DNA of 64,000 nucleotides from assembly GCA_028023455.1 (NCBI GenBank), contig JAQFVV010000315.1, forward strand, positions 540,501 to 604,500, in the 5' to 3' direction. Source of the DNA: Epiperipatus broadwayi (lineage: Eukaryota > Onychophora > Udeonychophora > Euonychophora > Peripatidae). The notes under the pieces are model-generated. The model worked only from the letters and a program-made list of their open reading frames with translations, did no database searches and was not told the origin of the DNA. Made by a program: the position numbers and the translations under genes. Below are positions 11,952-23,950 of this stretch, piece after piece; position 1 is the stretch's first letter, and every line of letters starts with the position of its first letter.

Positions 11952-13457
11952 CTTCTGAATTGTCCAGAATTTTGAATGAGGAAGTGAGACATGCAATTAA
12001 ATTTATGAAAAAATGGAAGGCTTCAGGTAATAATGGAATTGTAATTGATATATTAAAGAAGCAGGTGAAGAAATAGAGAAATTTTTAGCAAAGTTATATA
12101 CTAAATGTCTTAATGATAAAGATGTACCAGATGATTGGAAAAATGCAGTTTTAATATTAATATTTTAAAAAGATGATAAAGAAGACATTAGAAATTACAG
12201 ACCTATCAGTCTTTTATCAGTTTTATACAAAATTTTTACTAAGATAATTACAACCCGTCTACAGAAAACACTGGATTTCCAACCAAGAGAACAAGCTGGA
12301 TTTAAAAGTGGTTTTAGTACAGTATATCATATCCAGGTAGTAAGAGAAATTATAGAAATGACAAATGAATATGAGTTGTCATTATGCATAGGATTTGTAG
12401 ACTATGAAAAGGCATTTAATTCTATAAAAATTTCTTCAGTGATTAAAGCATTGGATCATCAAGGTTGTAGAACCAGGATATTGTCATATTTTGAAGAATA
12501 TTTATAAAAATGCAACAGCAACAATTAGATTCCATAATGATAGTAGGAAAATCAAAATTGAAAAGGGTGTAAGACAGGGTGACTCTATATTTCCAAAACT
12601 TATTACAGCAGTGCTGCAAGAAGTAATTTGTTGATTAAAATGGGAAGATAAAAAAGTGAAGGTAAATGGAGATTATTTAAGTAATTTAGATTTTCCAGAT
12701 GATGTAGTTGTTTTTGCAAATAATGCTTTAGAGCTACAGTAATAGTTGCAGGAGTTATCAGATGAAAGTAGGAAAGTAGGACTAAAGATAAATGTTAAAA
12801 AGACTAAAGTAATATTTAATAGATTTTTTCAAAATAAGAAAATAAAATTGATTATGATGAGTTAGAAGAAGTTAATAGTTACAAATACCTTGGTCAGATT
12901 ATTAATACAGAAGAAAATATATTGGATGAAATTAATCATAGAATTAAACTTGGTTGCAGTGCTTTTGGTAGAAATAACTTGATACTAAAAGGAAATATGC
13001 CTATGTGTTTGAAGAGGAAGGTTTTTAATAAATGTGTTTTGCCAGTTCTTACTTATGGATCTGAGAGTTGGACACTTAATAGAAGAACAATACAGAGACT
13101 TCAGACCAGTCAAAAAATATGGAGAGATGCATTTTGGGAATAACAAGAAGGGATCAAAAATGAAGTGTATGGGTAAGAGAACAAACAGGTGTTACTGACC
13201 TTATTGAAAAAAATAAAACACTGAAGAGGAGTTGGGCTGGACGTAATGTTAGAAGAGGTGATAACTGATGGACAATTGAAATTTTAAACTGGATTCCAAG
13301 AGATTGTAAAAGATGCAGAAAAAACTACATGTGAGATGGGTGGATGAAATAAGAAAGTGTGTAGGGGTGATGTGGAGAAAAGAAGCTAATCATAGGAAAA
13401 GACGGAATGAACTTGGAAAGACCTTCATACTGCAGTGGATGGATAATGGTGGATGAT
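11535..13457 (+). pseudogene. 5'-truncated RTE-clade LINE (EN-RT linker and RT)
   Basis: A decayed copy of the same LINE as 14050-17337, in the same orientation. It starts in the linker between endonuclease and reverse transcriptase (ISTETREFMKKRRN near 11545) and runs through the RT to the 3' end (WIDNG-like codons, then GATGATGAT near 13455). The endonuclease is missing. Many frameshifts and stops interrupt it. RT landmarks visible in broken frames include NYRPISLLSV, FVDYEKAFN (the D after F changed to N), a GD following a VRQ-type motif, and FPDD in place of FADD. A (TA)n palindrome has been inserted at 11876-11961. The last open stretch (12922-13143) covers the C-terminal conserved ILTYGSESW-type region. 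Non-functional. Confidence 0.9.
11902..11961. repeat. 60 bp palindrome inside the LINE copy
   Basis: AATTCAGAAGATATAATATA at the left end is the exact complement of the right end, with a pure TA centre. The intact copy (about 15815-15835) has only the right-hand arm (ATCTTCCGAATT), so the left arm is an added inverted copy. See the findings. Confidence 0.85.
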
Positions 13458-13746
13458 GATTATAATGATATACAATTATAATGGATAGACTATAGTTTCT
13501 GGTGTAAAAAATAATTTTTGGATCAATAAAAATAGAATTTAAAAAGATTGTATAGAATTAAATTGATATTTTCTTAATAACTCATCATTTAATTTACAAA
13601 TAGTTTATTATCAACTGGAAACTGAGTTTATGATGGGATATTCAGATCTTTGAAACTAGTATCTCTTTACTTAGATTAATTGAAGCTGCAGTATTCTTTA
13701 ACTTACATGTGGGGTAATATTTTATATTCACAAATAGTGTTTCTTT

Positions 13747-13748
<2 letters not shown>

Positions 13749-13804
<56 letters not shown>

Positions 13805-13850
13805 TATTTATATAATATATAGTTATATATATATATATATATATATATAT
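13749..13850. repeat. (TA)n tracts
   Basis: TA tract at 13749-13798, then a second one at about 13822-13850 after a short A/T spacer. Confidence 0.93.
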
Positions 13851-14327
13851 AACTACAACCAATAAATGTCTGTATTTTTAAATTATATAATAATAATTCA
13901 AACAAATATATTTAACACAGTATTCAAAATTAAATATTATATTCTTTACCAGAAGTACTTTCAATTGTTTCACTGACAACCTTTATCAACTGTTAATACA
14001 AACGTACAAAAAATAAAAACTTGCATTACCCATCATTCAATCTATTCAAATGGCTGCAGAAAGAAGTTTTCTATTAACTGAAAGGAGACCCTTTGATTCC
14101 TCTTGGAGGCCTTAAAGGAATTGAGCAGGGCAAATTCCTAATGTCCACTCCATACGTTCTTGTCGTTGCAGCTGTTATTACTATGTGATTATTCATATAG
14201 TATACGGACATGGATGGGCTGCTCACTAACACGCATTAGCCAGCATGATGAGTTTATTGGCTTTTTACCTGTAAGTTTAAGATCAAGAAACACCATGGTC
14301 TTTCTTCTCAGTGCCTGATAAGGCAGA

Positions 14328-15713
14328 ATGAATGTTTGTGTAAATGATAAATATTTTTTCCAATACATATATACAATTATGACAGACAAAAATAAAGCAT
14401 GGCCCTTATTCCCAGGAGACTGTAAAGTCACCAACCAAGGCAGCAGTTGGTGGCCGAAGGCAGAGGGTGCTAAGAATTCCCTCATTGCAGACCCAGGCTG
14501 CCATTTGATGATGACTTTTTATTTAGGTACTTACAAATGCAGATCACTTTCAAGTGAAGGAAGATTGCAAGAATTAGAAAAAGAACTGTCTTATATTAAA
14601 TGGGACATTATTGGACTTTGTGAAGTTAGAAGAAAAGGTGAAGAAACAATTGATTTAAAAAGTGGACATATACTCTATTATAAAGGCACACATATTGGAA
14701 ATACAAGTGGAGTAGGATTCATTATAAATAAAAAGTGGAAGAACAATATTGTGGAGATTGATGGTGTATCGGACAGAGTGGAAAGATTAGTTTTACAACT
14801 TAATAGCAGATACCAAATGCAGATAATTCAGGTTTATGCCCCAACAAGTTCTCATAGTGATGAAGTAGTAGAAGATTTTTATATGGATGTACAAAAGTCT
14901 TTTGATCAGAGTAAACAACATTTTAAAATTGTTATGGGAGACTTTAATGCTAGAATTGGTAGACAAATGAAAGATGAAATTGCTGTAGGTAATTTTGGTT
15001 ATGGTAATAGAAATTTGAGAGGACATAGACTTGTGGAGTTTGCAGAAAAAGAAAAACTTTGTATTATGAATTCATTTTTTGAGGAAAAAGTTAAAAGAAA
15101 ATGGTCATAGAAGCATCCAAATGAAGGTACAGCAGAATTGGATTATATTTTGACTAACAGGAAATACATATTTCAAGATTGTAATGTTCTTAATAAATTT
15201 AACACAGGAAGTGATCATCGATTAGTAAGGTGTAAGTTACGTGTTAATGTAAAACTAGAGAGACAAAAATTATTAAGAAAAACAATATTTACAGTTGATA
15301 TTCCTAATCTTCAGAAACATTCTAATGAATTTAAATTAGAACTTACAAATAGGTTTCAAATGTTAGGAGATTTTGAACATGATTCAGATTTGAATGAAAT
15401 TAATATGAAAATAACTGATACACTTTTAAAAACTGCAACAAAGATAGCTGGTAGAAAAAAGCAGCAATTGACTAATAAAATTTCTACTGAGACTAGAGAA
15501 TTTATGAAGAAAAGAAGAAATATGAAGATATACAAAAATGATGTATTAAAAAGAATTGAATATCTCGAATTTTGTAAAATGGTATGGAAAAGAGTTGAAA
15601 ATGATATAAGAAAGTATAACTGTGAAATAGGAAGGAAAGCTGTAGAAGAAAATAAAAGTCTCAAGAATGTTAAACAACATTTTGGATTGGTAGGAAATTT
15701 CTATCTGCAATAA
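14328..15713 (+). pseudogene. LINE endonuclease domain and EN-RT linker
   Basis: An exonuclease-endonuclease-phosphatase fold nuclease that would nick target DNA for target-primed reverse transcription. From the ATG at 14328 there is a 60-residue N-terminal stretch, then GTYKCRSL (about residue 66), CEVRRKG with the conserved Glu (about 99), QVYAPTS (about 167), MGDFNARIG (about 203) with catalytic Asp and Asn, and a G-FG-GNRN-RGHRLVEFA block. A TAG at 15108-15110 interrupts the frame. The same frame continues with the DYILTNRK block and GSDHRLVR, the catalytic Asp-His pair, then a lysine-rich linker, ending at a TAA at 15711-15713. Comparison with 11740-11790 shows that a one-base loss near 15687-15695 caused this end. 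Probably one continuous protein with the RT originally. Confidence 0.85.
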
Positions 15714-17336
15714 GAAAAAAAATATGGAATTGTTACTAAAAAGAGAGATGACATCATGAAATTGGTAGAAGATTTTTATCAAGAATTATATAGTAATAAA
15801 GAACAAGTACCTCCTATATCTATTACATCTTCCGAATTTCCCAGAATTTTAAATTAAGAAGTGAGACATGCAATTAAATGTATGAAGAAAGGAAAGGCTC
15901 CAGGAAATGATGGAATTATAATTGATATATTAAAAGAAGCAGGTGAAGAAATAGAAACAATTTTAGCAAAGTTATATACCAAATGTCTAAATGATAAAGA
16001 TGTACCAGAAGATTGGAAGTATGCAGTAATAATATTAATATTTAAAAAAGGTGATAAAGAAGACATTAGAAATTACAGACCTATCAGCCTTTTATCAGTT
16101 TTATATAAAATTTTTACCAAGATAATTACAACTCGTCTACAGAGAACTTTGGATTTCCACCAACCAAGAGAACAAGCTGGATTTAAAAGTGGTTTTAGTA
16201 CAATAGATCACATCCAGGTATTGAGGGAAGTCATAGAAAGGACAAATGAATATGAGTTGTCATTATGTTTTGGATTTGTAGATTATGAAAAAGCATTCGA
16301 TTCTATACACATTTCTTCAGTGATTAAAGCATTGGATCATCAAGGTATAGATCCAGGATATTGCCATATTTTAAAGAATATTTATAAAAATGCAACAGCA
16401 ACAATTAGATTACATGATGATACTGGAAAAATCAACATTGAGACAGGTGTAAGACAAGGTGACTCCATATCTCCAAAACTTTTTACAGCAGTGCTGCAAG
16501 AAGTATTTTGTGGATTAAAATGGGAAACTAAAGGAGTGAAAGTAAATGGAGAGTATTTAAGTCATTTAGATTTCGCAGATGATGTAATTGTTTTTGCAAA
16601 TAATGCTTCAGAGCTGCAGGAAATGTTGCAGGAGTTAGCAGATGAAAGTAGAAAAGTAGGACTAAAGATAAATGTTAAAAAGACTAAAGTAATGTTTAAT
16701 CGATTTGCTCAAAATATGAAAATAAAGATTGATTATGAAGAATTAGAAGAAGTTAACAGTTACAAATACCTTGGTCAGATTATTAATACAGATGGAAACA
16801 TAATGAAGGAAATTAATCATAGAATTAAACTTGGTTGGAGTGCTTTTGGTAGAAATAACTTGATTCTAAAAGGAAATATGCCTATGTGTTTGAAAAGGAT
16901 GGTTTTTAAAAAATGTGTTTTACCAGTTTTTATTTATGGATCTGAGACTTATACACTTAGTAGAAGAGCAATACAGAGACTTCAGACCACTCAAAAGAGT
17001 ATGGAGAGATGTATGTTGGGAGTAACAAGATGAGATCGAAAACACAATGTATGGGTAAGACAACAAACAGGTGTTACTGACCTTATTGAAAGAATTAAAA
17101 GATTGAAATGGAGTTGGGCTGGACATATTGCTAGAAGAGATGATAATAGATGGACAATTGAAATTTTAAACTGGATTCCAAGAGATTGTAAAAGACCCAG
17201 AAAGAGACCACATGTGAGATGGATGGATGAAATAAGAAAATGTGCAGGGGTGTTGTGGCTAAGAGAAGCTAAAGATGGGAGAAGATGGATTAAACTTGGA
17301 GAGACCTTCATCCTGCAGTGGATTGATAATGGTTGA
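15714..17336 (+). pseudogene. LINE reverse transcriptase domain
   Basis: RNA-templated DNA polymerase of the LINE. The first 150 nt hold further frame breaks and a TAA at 15855-15857 (the other copy has GAG there). From 15861 a 390-codon stretch is open. In it, APGNDGI (about residue 13), NYRPISLLSVLYKIFTKI (71-88), FVDYEKAFD (139-147, first catalytic Asp), GVRQGDSISPKLF (196-208) and FADD (238-241, catalytic pair) are all intact, followed by LGLKINVKKTKVM-like and YKYLGQ motifs. A TGA at 17031-17033 (probably CGA to TGA) breaks the frame, which then continues to 17336 through WAGHIARRDDNRW and HVRWMDEIRK, ending TGA. The catalytic core is preserved, so the decay looks recent. Confidence 0.88.
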
Positions 17337-17340
17337 TGAT

Positions 17341-17412
17341 GATATATATATATATATATATATAATGTTGAACCAGGTCTGTACTTTCTGGACCAATCAT
17401 TTAGGATTTTCA

Positions 17413-17446
<34 letters not shown>
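17341..17446. repeat. (TA)n and (GT)n tracts at LINE 3' end
   Basis: TA at 17341-17362 directly after the LINE 3' end, then AT at 17413-17434 and GT at 17435-17446. The first tract may be the LINE's own 3' simple-repeat tail. Confidence 0.85.
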
Positions 17447-17755
17447 ATTTTGTATCTACATTTAAAGTACATCTGACCAAAAGATTTTCTGGCTAACTAT
17501 GTTAAATATAATTAACGATAATTGAATTATTTAAATAATACTATTAAAAATAAGTACTATTACCACTTGGTCAAAATACACTTTTTTATATATCAAGGCA
17601 TTAACTGAAAAGCCAATGCGGGCCAGTTGCTTGAGAGGCAGCTATACTAACTGATAGGTCACAAATAGTTGACGAAAAAAATACACTTTTAATGTATAAT
17701 ATTTAACTATATTAATATTTCATTATAACTAAATATAATAAATTAACCAAGGTAA
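17447..17755. other. No gene recognised
   Basis: A+T-rich DNA. A slightly GC-richer patch at 17605-17650 holds no motif I recognise. Confidence 0.55.
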
Positions 17756-18627
<872 letters not shown>

Positions 18628-18984
18628 CATTTTCTTAAATATAATGAATGATTTTACATATATTTAATTACCCTCACAAAACGACAACAAGCAATTAAAA
18701 TATTTTAATGATTCTTAAAAAAAGTACATTTAATTAGAGTATTAATACTTTTCAATAAATATAAATAAAATCATAAATTCTTATAAAACATCATACAATA
18801 TTTTATTTATTATATGGTATTCATAGAGAAAATATATTCTTAATATAATTGCAAGCATAAATATTTAAAATTGGCATTGGATAATTTTCATAATCATCAA
18901 TAATTAGATCTTTTGTTAAAATAACAAATATGATAATATATTTTCTTTAATCATGTGCAATAATAATGTTCCAAATAATCTTTG

Positions 18985-19621
18985 TGTTGTGTTTGGTTTG
19001 GATTACACACCCAACTAACAGTAAATAATATAAAATAATACTGAAACAAGTATTATAATTTAATACATTTATTATGTACAAATATATACAAACAATATAC
19101 AGTATACAAATGCATATTTATAAGTTGAATATTGGAGTAACATCAACTCTGTGTTTTGCCTTCTGCTTCCAGCCACACCTTATGGCATGCCTCATGGGTA
19201 AGGTCTATGACTTTTCCAGCTGTAGCAGGCAGCTTGCCTCGAGCCAAGTGTAAACATAGCAGCATCTGGTCTCTGTGGGACTTGCCTAGCTGTGTAGATC
19301 TAAATAGCATAGTGCTATTAATGGAAATACTTGCTGCTGTTTATGTTAGCAGAGTTTCCCTGGAAGAACACAAAGTGTCTGTTTAGGTTAGACACATTCT
19401 TCACTGATCCTCACAAAAGGCTGACTATTTATACCCAGATCCCTGACCTTTATTGAAAACCTTCAGATTCAGCAAGCACTGTTGCTCATTGGCCTGTAAT
19501 AATCATTTGCTATGCTTTTATCTATACATCAGCCTATTGGCCTGTGCAAACAATGCTTAATCCGATCAGATAAGGTGGCATCTGGAATAGTCCATTTCTG
19601 AGAGAAGGGAGGAATATAACA
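18985..19621 (-). repeat. 3' LTR of the gypsy element
   Basis: 637 bp, starting TGTTGTGTTTGG and ending GAATATAACA on the plus strand, matching 23951-24557 along its length. It contains about 30 bp near 19440-19470 that the other LTR lacks. Confidence 0.92.
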
Positions 19622-19631
19622 TCCCTCCCCC
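19622..19631 (-). promoter_or_regulatory. Polypurine tract
   Basis: TCCCTCCCCC on the plus strand, i.e. a purine run GGGGGAGGGA on the element's sense strand, immediately before its 3' LTR. This is the expected position for the plus-strand DNA primer. Confidence 0.85.
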
Positions 19632-19634
19632 TGG

Positions 19635-20646
19635 CTAAAATTTACCCTAGTGAACATAGTTATGCAGTGTGCTGGAGGACAACTAAAGTACTTTGGTGCT
19701 GGTTCTGGTTTGCTCTTTTCTTCAGTTTGTTGGTCCTCCTTGCTTGTACTGAATGTCTCTGGAGCTTTATTCCTTGTGGCTGCATCAGTATAATCCAGTC
19801 TCAATTGATCTCGATGGTGATGATGTTGACATCCATCTGATGTTTCCACTAAAATGGTGTGAAGTCCTTTTTGTTGGATGACAACTGCTGGGATCCATTT
19901 AACTGATCTGCTATACATTTTGCACAGAACATTAGTCCCTATTTGTAATTTGGTAGTTTTTTCCTTTTCTTGTTTTTCATCATTTGGCTCAGGTATCAGA
20001 GCTGTCAACTTGGTTTGCAAAGTTCTATTACACAGTAGTTCAGCTGGAATTTTTCCAGTTACAGTACTTGGTGTAGAGTGCTGAGATAATAACATTCTGG
20101 CAATACAGGTGTTCGAGCTTCTTGTGTTGATCTTTGTGAGCAATTTTTTTGTCTCTTACACCAATCTCTCAGCCTGGCCATTGCTTTCAGGGTGAAATGG
20201 TGGGCTGAAGACTAGCTCAATGCCATTATTGTCGCAAAAGTTTTTAAAGGCTACTGCAGTGAAAGCTGTGACATTATCTGAAACTATCATTCTAGGAAGG
20301 CCATGTGTCGCAAATAGCCTTATAATATCTTCTATTGTTGCACTGGTCTGGAGTGATGGAACTTCAATTACCTCCAACCCCTTAAATATGAATCAACTAC
20401 TACTAACAGTAGTTTGCCTTTCCATGGGCCAGCATGGTCCACATGGTGTCTTGTCCAGGAGCCTTCGGGTTTAGGCCAGTGAACTGTTTTTTCTTTTGCT
20501 GGCATGTTTTGATTTATTTTGCAAAGCCAGCAGTGGTGGACTTTAGACTTAATCTCTGTGTCCAAAGTTGGCCACCATACATATGCCCTTGCGAGCATCT
20601 TCATCCGGACTATCCCTGGATGACCATTATGCAAAAGGTCAAGCAC
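19635..20646 (-). pseudogene. Integrase of the gypsy element
   Basis: Inserts element cDNA into the host chromosome. On the minus strand, in order: an HHCC zinc-binding region (HNGHPG ... HHCWLC, about 20520-20630); the first catalytic Asp in HHVDHAGP and the VVVDS block (about 20400-20460); a frameshift; then IVSDN (second Asp; DNG altered to DNV) and ESNGQAER with the catalytic Glu (20156-20377). An in-frame TAA at 20156-20158 follows, then a C-terminal region (19529-20143) with GTNVLCK and VKWIPAVV, a decayed DNA-binding end. Integrase-like coding runs up to the polypurine tract. Confidence 0.88.
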
Positions 20647-21041
20647 TTGGGATTGTCCAGCTAGGGGGATTACTACTCTGGTCCCCAGTTAATACATCCC
20701 TTTTTAATTCAGAGCTCCAGCCTTCGGGTCTAGTAGGTTGAATGCAACTCCTTTGGTTTTATATTGCCACCTCTGCTGGATCCATTTTTTAATTCTTTGG
20801 AACCCAGTTTATTTGTGGTCCACTTAACCACTAATTTACTGTTCAGTGGTGTGTTTGTTCCCAAATCAATCATGTTAACTGACTATTCTGTAGTAATCAG
20901 CCTGCCTGCAAATTCTGCAGGCAAACGACTTAATGCATCAACATGAGTAATCTGTTTTCCCTCAATATAGTGTAGCATAAAATCATATTCTGATAAGAAG
21001 TTAAACCACCTCAGCATATGTGGTGAGGCATGCTGAGGGAT

Positions 21042-21356
21042 TTATTTTTCAGCTGAAAAGGTACCCAATAGGGGTCTATGATCTGTTTGCAGTATGAATG
21101 ATCTACTATGAAGGTAGTCATGAAATTTTTTAATGCCATTGATTAAGGCCAGAGCCTCTCTCTCATTCTGGGCATAATTTTTTTCTGCCTTTGAGAGACA
21201 CTTTGATGTAAAGGCAATAGGTGAGAGTGACCCATCACCATTCTTATGGGACAACACTCCAGCTGTCCTTACTGGTGATGCATCACATGTCCATAACAGC
21301 ACTCTTTCAGGGTCAAAGTGTGCCAGTACCACTTTCTCAGATATAAGGGTTTTCAT
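21042..21356 (-). pseudogene. RNase H domain of the gypsy element
   Basis: RNase H removes the RNA strand during reverse transcription. Visible motifs are LLWTCDAS (first catalytic Asp), PIAFTSKCLSKAEKNYAQNEREALALI (catalytic Glu) and FILQTDHRPLLG (Asp). A GVG-like motif after the first Asp is altered (VRTAGVLSH). It lies between RT and integrase, in the same frame as the RT fragment at 21720-22034, but is separated from it by stops. Confidence 0.9.
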
Positions 21357-21559
21357 TTTTTCAAAGGGATTATCATGATTTCTGTCCCACTACCAGATTG
21401 TTTTTTATCTAGTAGCCTGTACAATGGTACAGTTGACTCTGTTTTGTGGTATAAAAACCTCTCATAGTAATTTACAAGTCCTAAAAAGGACTGTAATTCT
21501 TTCTTGTTACTTGGTGTTTTGGCTTTTTTAATTGCAATAACTTTCTTTTGGGTAGGATG

Positions 21560-22090
21560 AATGCCACTTGCATCTATCCTAAATCTTAGAAACTCCAGTT
21601 ATTTGGCTTCAAATATGCAAGTATCTAAGTTTATTCTTATGCCTGCTGCTTTGAACTTGTCAAGGAGTTTTTGTGTGGAACTCCAGAGTAGCTCTGGAGT
21701 CTGAGCCACTTGTAAGCAATCAATAAAGTATGGTAGGACCCCTGGTATTTCTGCAGCCACTTGATCCATGACTCTCTGGAATATTGCTGGGGTGACTGAT
21801 ATACCAAAAGGTAACCACTATCTTTTTAAATAAACTTTTATGAGTTATTATTGACAATGCTCTTGCTGCCTGATCATCGACTGGTAGCTGCAAATATGCA
21901 TGTTTCAAATCAATTTTAGTAAAAACCTTTCCACCTGACAGTGTGGATAGGATTTGCTTAAGTGATGGTGGTGGATAATTATTCGATGCTAGTGCTTTGT
22001 TAATTGTGCATTGATAATCACCACATATCCACACATCACCATTTTCTTTGATGATTGGGACTATTGGGGTGGCCCATTCTGAGTATGATA
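21560..22090 (-). pseudogene. Reverse transcriptase of the gypsy element
   Basis: The minus strand shows WICGDYQCTINKAL, YPPPSLKQILSTLSGGKVFTKIDLKHAYLQLPVD (first catalytic Asp intact) and, further on after a frameshift near 21830, the PYFIDC block (about 21715) where the catalytic D-D pair reads D-C. A stop lies about 100 nt later (near 21600). About 530 nt of the RT can be followed. The lost second Asp of the polymerase box means the enzyme would be dead even without the frame breaks. Confidence 0.88.
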
Positions 22091-22122
22091 TAGGCTATAT
22101 TATCCTATCTGCCTCCCACCTT

Positions 22123-22707
22123 TCAAGCTCTTAACTCAATTTTAGCTCTCAAGGCCAGTGGCAGTGATCTGCACTGACAACTGATCGGTTTTATCTTTTT
22201 ATTCAGTGATAACTGAATTGGTGGTCCTAGATACAGATCTAGATTTTTTTTGACTACTTCAGGGTAATCAGCCTTTAATTTAGCTAATGTTGTGATCTGG
22301 TTCACCCTTGACACTACAAAGCCTAAGTAACTGAACCAGTCATGGCCTAACAAGTTTCTGTGATCACCTGATGCCACTAACAGTGGTAGGTGTATAGTTT
22401 TGTTAGGCATAGTTATTTTAACTCTTGTCTGAACCAAGGGTTTTATTTTTTTACCCTGATAATCTGTTATAGTCCTAGTGCTAGGATGCAGATTATATTT
22501 ATTATTTTTATTAATGATAGCCCAAGTCTTTTTTGAAACAATACACACTGCAGACTCTGTGCCTAGTTTTATTCTCACTGGGATATCATTAATCATTATA
22601 TTATGTATAAATCCACACTTATTGTCTTTAATGTGGTTTATACTGGCAACTTGTTTATTTTTCTTATAGTTGCCTTTGTTTTTTGGAATGGTTTTTTCCA
22701 TTATCAT
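22123..22707 (-). pseudogene. Retroviral-type aspartic protease region
   Basis: A 194-codon frame between gag and RT. The usual LDTGSAVS active-site motif reads KLGTESAVCIVS at about residue 49, so the catalytic Asp and the following Gly are both changed. A downstream LPLLVASGDHRNLLGHDWF matches the conserved (I/L)LGRDW region that closes the protease domain. The end (about 22130-22170) is the start of the linker to RT. It would not cut the polyprotein. Confidence 0.85.
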
Positions 22708-22762
22708 ATTGGCTGTTTATCTTTTAAGTTTATACATGCCGCTCTTATATGACCAACACACT

Positions 22763-23452
22763 TCAAAATGAGCACACAGTATGGAGATGTGAACATTCTG
22801 TTTGCACATGTATCAGTTCATCACATCTATAACAATGTTTTACTCTCATTGTTGTTGTTGAGCTGACTGAATGCTTGTCAGACTCAGCATTCTGTTCAAC
22901 TTTTTGAACAATATAATTTATTTTTTGTAGTGGTTTTGCCTGACACGCTATAGACTCTGCCAGCATGGCTTGAGTTACAGCCTTTTCAAAACCTATATCC
23001 GGTGTAATTAATAGTTTGAGTTTTAAATTATGATTGTTCATGCCACAAATGAAATGATCTCATAGTGCTTCATTTAAGAACTCTTTAAATTGTCACGTAA
23101 ATGCTAATGTCCGGATTCGCGTGGTGAATTCTCTAGATTTTTTTCCCTCTGCCTGAATACATAGATTGAAATAATATCTCTGCATTATTGTTAGTGGTTT
23201 GGGGGGAAAATATTCTGTGAGAATCACCAATGCCTTCTCAAAATTCAGGTCAGCCAGTATATCTGACCCCATTTGCAATTTTAAAATATTATAAGTTTGC
23301 GACCCGATTATCGTTCTCAGCGTTGCTAATTTTATTTCAGACTTTTTTATCTGATTCTTCTGCATATAGAAATTAAGGTGCTCTTTGTAGCTTGACCAGT
23401 ACTCAGGGAATCCTGGATCAAAAGTTTCCATCAATCCAATTTTACTAGCCAT
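22763..23452 (-). pseudogene. Gag of the gypsy element
   Basis: Capsid/nucleocapsid precursor that would package element RNA. It starts at an ATG at 23450-23452 with a hydrophobic-aromatic pattern (FDPGFPEYWSSYKEHLNFY; a YFPPKPL block follows at about residue 80). Two in-frame TGA codons near 23060 and 23093 interrupt an otherwise continuous frame, the first within an AL-R/D-FICG block typical of this gag group. The nucleocapsid part has one zinc knuckle, CYRCDELIHVQTEC (C-x2-C-x4-H-x4-C), at about 22810-22850. The ATG lies inside a tandem duplication (23436-23545). Confidence 0.87.
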
Positions 23453-23545
23453 TTTTTAATTTAATTTTTCTCTGTTATCACTTGAGAAAGCCAATTATAC
23501 TAGCCATTTTTTATTTTATTTTTCTCTGTTATCACTTGAGAAAAA
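23436..23545 (-). repeat. 55 bp tandem duplication over the gag start
   Basis: Two near-identical units (23436-23490 and 23491-23545) each hold the ATGGCTAGT gag start and its upstream leader. The duplication therefore leaves a second start-like ATG in the 5' leader, followed shortly by a stop. Confidence 0.85.
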
Positions 23546-23929
23546 ATATTTTTTCCATAAATTTGTGAGCAACCACTCAATATGATTTTTTGCCAGGTTT
23601 TTTACTCCACTAGGGTGAGATTCTGTTTTTTAGGAAGGCCAATTTTGATTGGTTTATGAAGCACCAATCATGTTTATGATCACCTTGTTTCCTCCCTGAA
23701 ATAAGTGATTTTGACAGTGGCTCTTTAGTAAATACTATCATGTATTTTACTTGTTTTGCCAGCAATAAGTGATTTTAAGAATCACTGTTTAATAAATACC
23801 TGGCCGTACTTAAGTGTGATTTAGTAATCACAACTTCGTAACTTATGAGTGTGTGTCTAAATAATTGCACACTCACATATTTATGTTTTCCAAGTTTTTT
23901 TTTTCCAGCCATGGGGAAATAAAAAAATC

Positions 23930-23947
23930 TTTTGTCAACTGTGCCAA
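23930..23947 (-). promoter_or_regulatory. Candidate primer binding site
   Basis: Reading on the minus strand from the end of the 5' LTR, GATT is followed by TGGCACAGTTGACAAAAG. A TGG-starting stretch just inside the LTR is the expected complement to a tRNA CCA end. The primer tRNA was not identified. Confidence 0.5.
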
Positions 23948-23950
23948 ATC

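Larger units (their letters stand above)
14050..17337 (+). mobile_element. Nearly full-length RTE-clade LINE retrotransposon
   Basis: A non-LTR retrotransposon with an apurinic-type endonuclease followed by a reverse transcriptase, of the kind annotated in many invertebrates as craniofacial development protein 2-like/endonuclease-RT. The order is 5' region (about 14050-14327), endonuclease, linker, RT, C-terminal GHIARR...RW and WMDEI block, and a short 3' end ending in GATGATGA followed by (TA)n. The RTE assignment rests on the GNFG-G-RN-RG-RLVEFA block after GDFNAR in the endonuclease and on the short single-ORF layout without a long 3' UTR or poly(A). The element is dead but mildly so: single-base stops and frameshifts in otherwise well-kept domains. 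The start is uncertain because no target-site duplication was identified. Confidence 0.85.

Noticed and set aside
14189-15782. Minus-strand ORFs of 70-102 codons over the LINE
   Set aside because: Shadows of the plus-strand endonuclease and RT frames.
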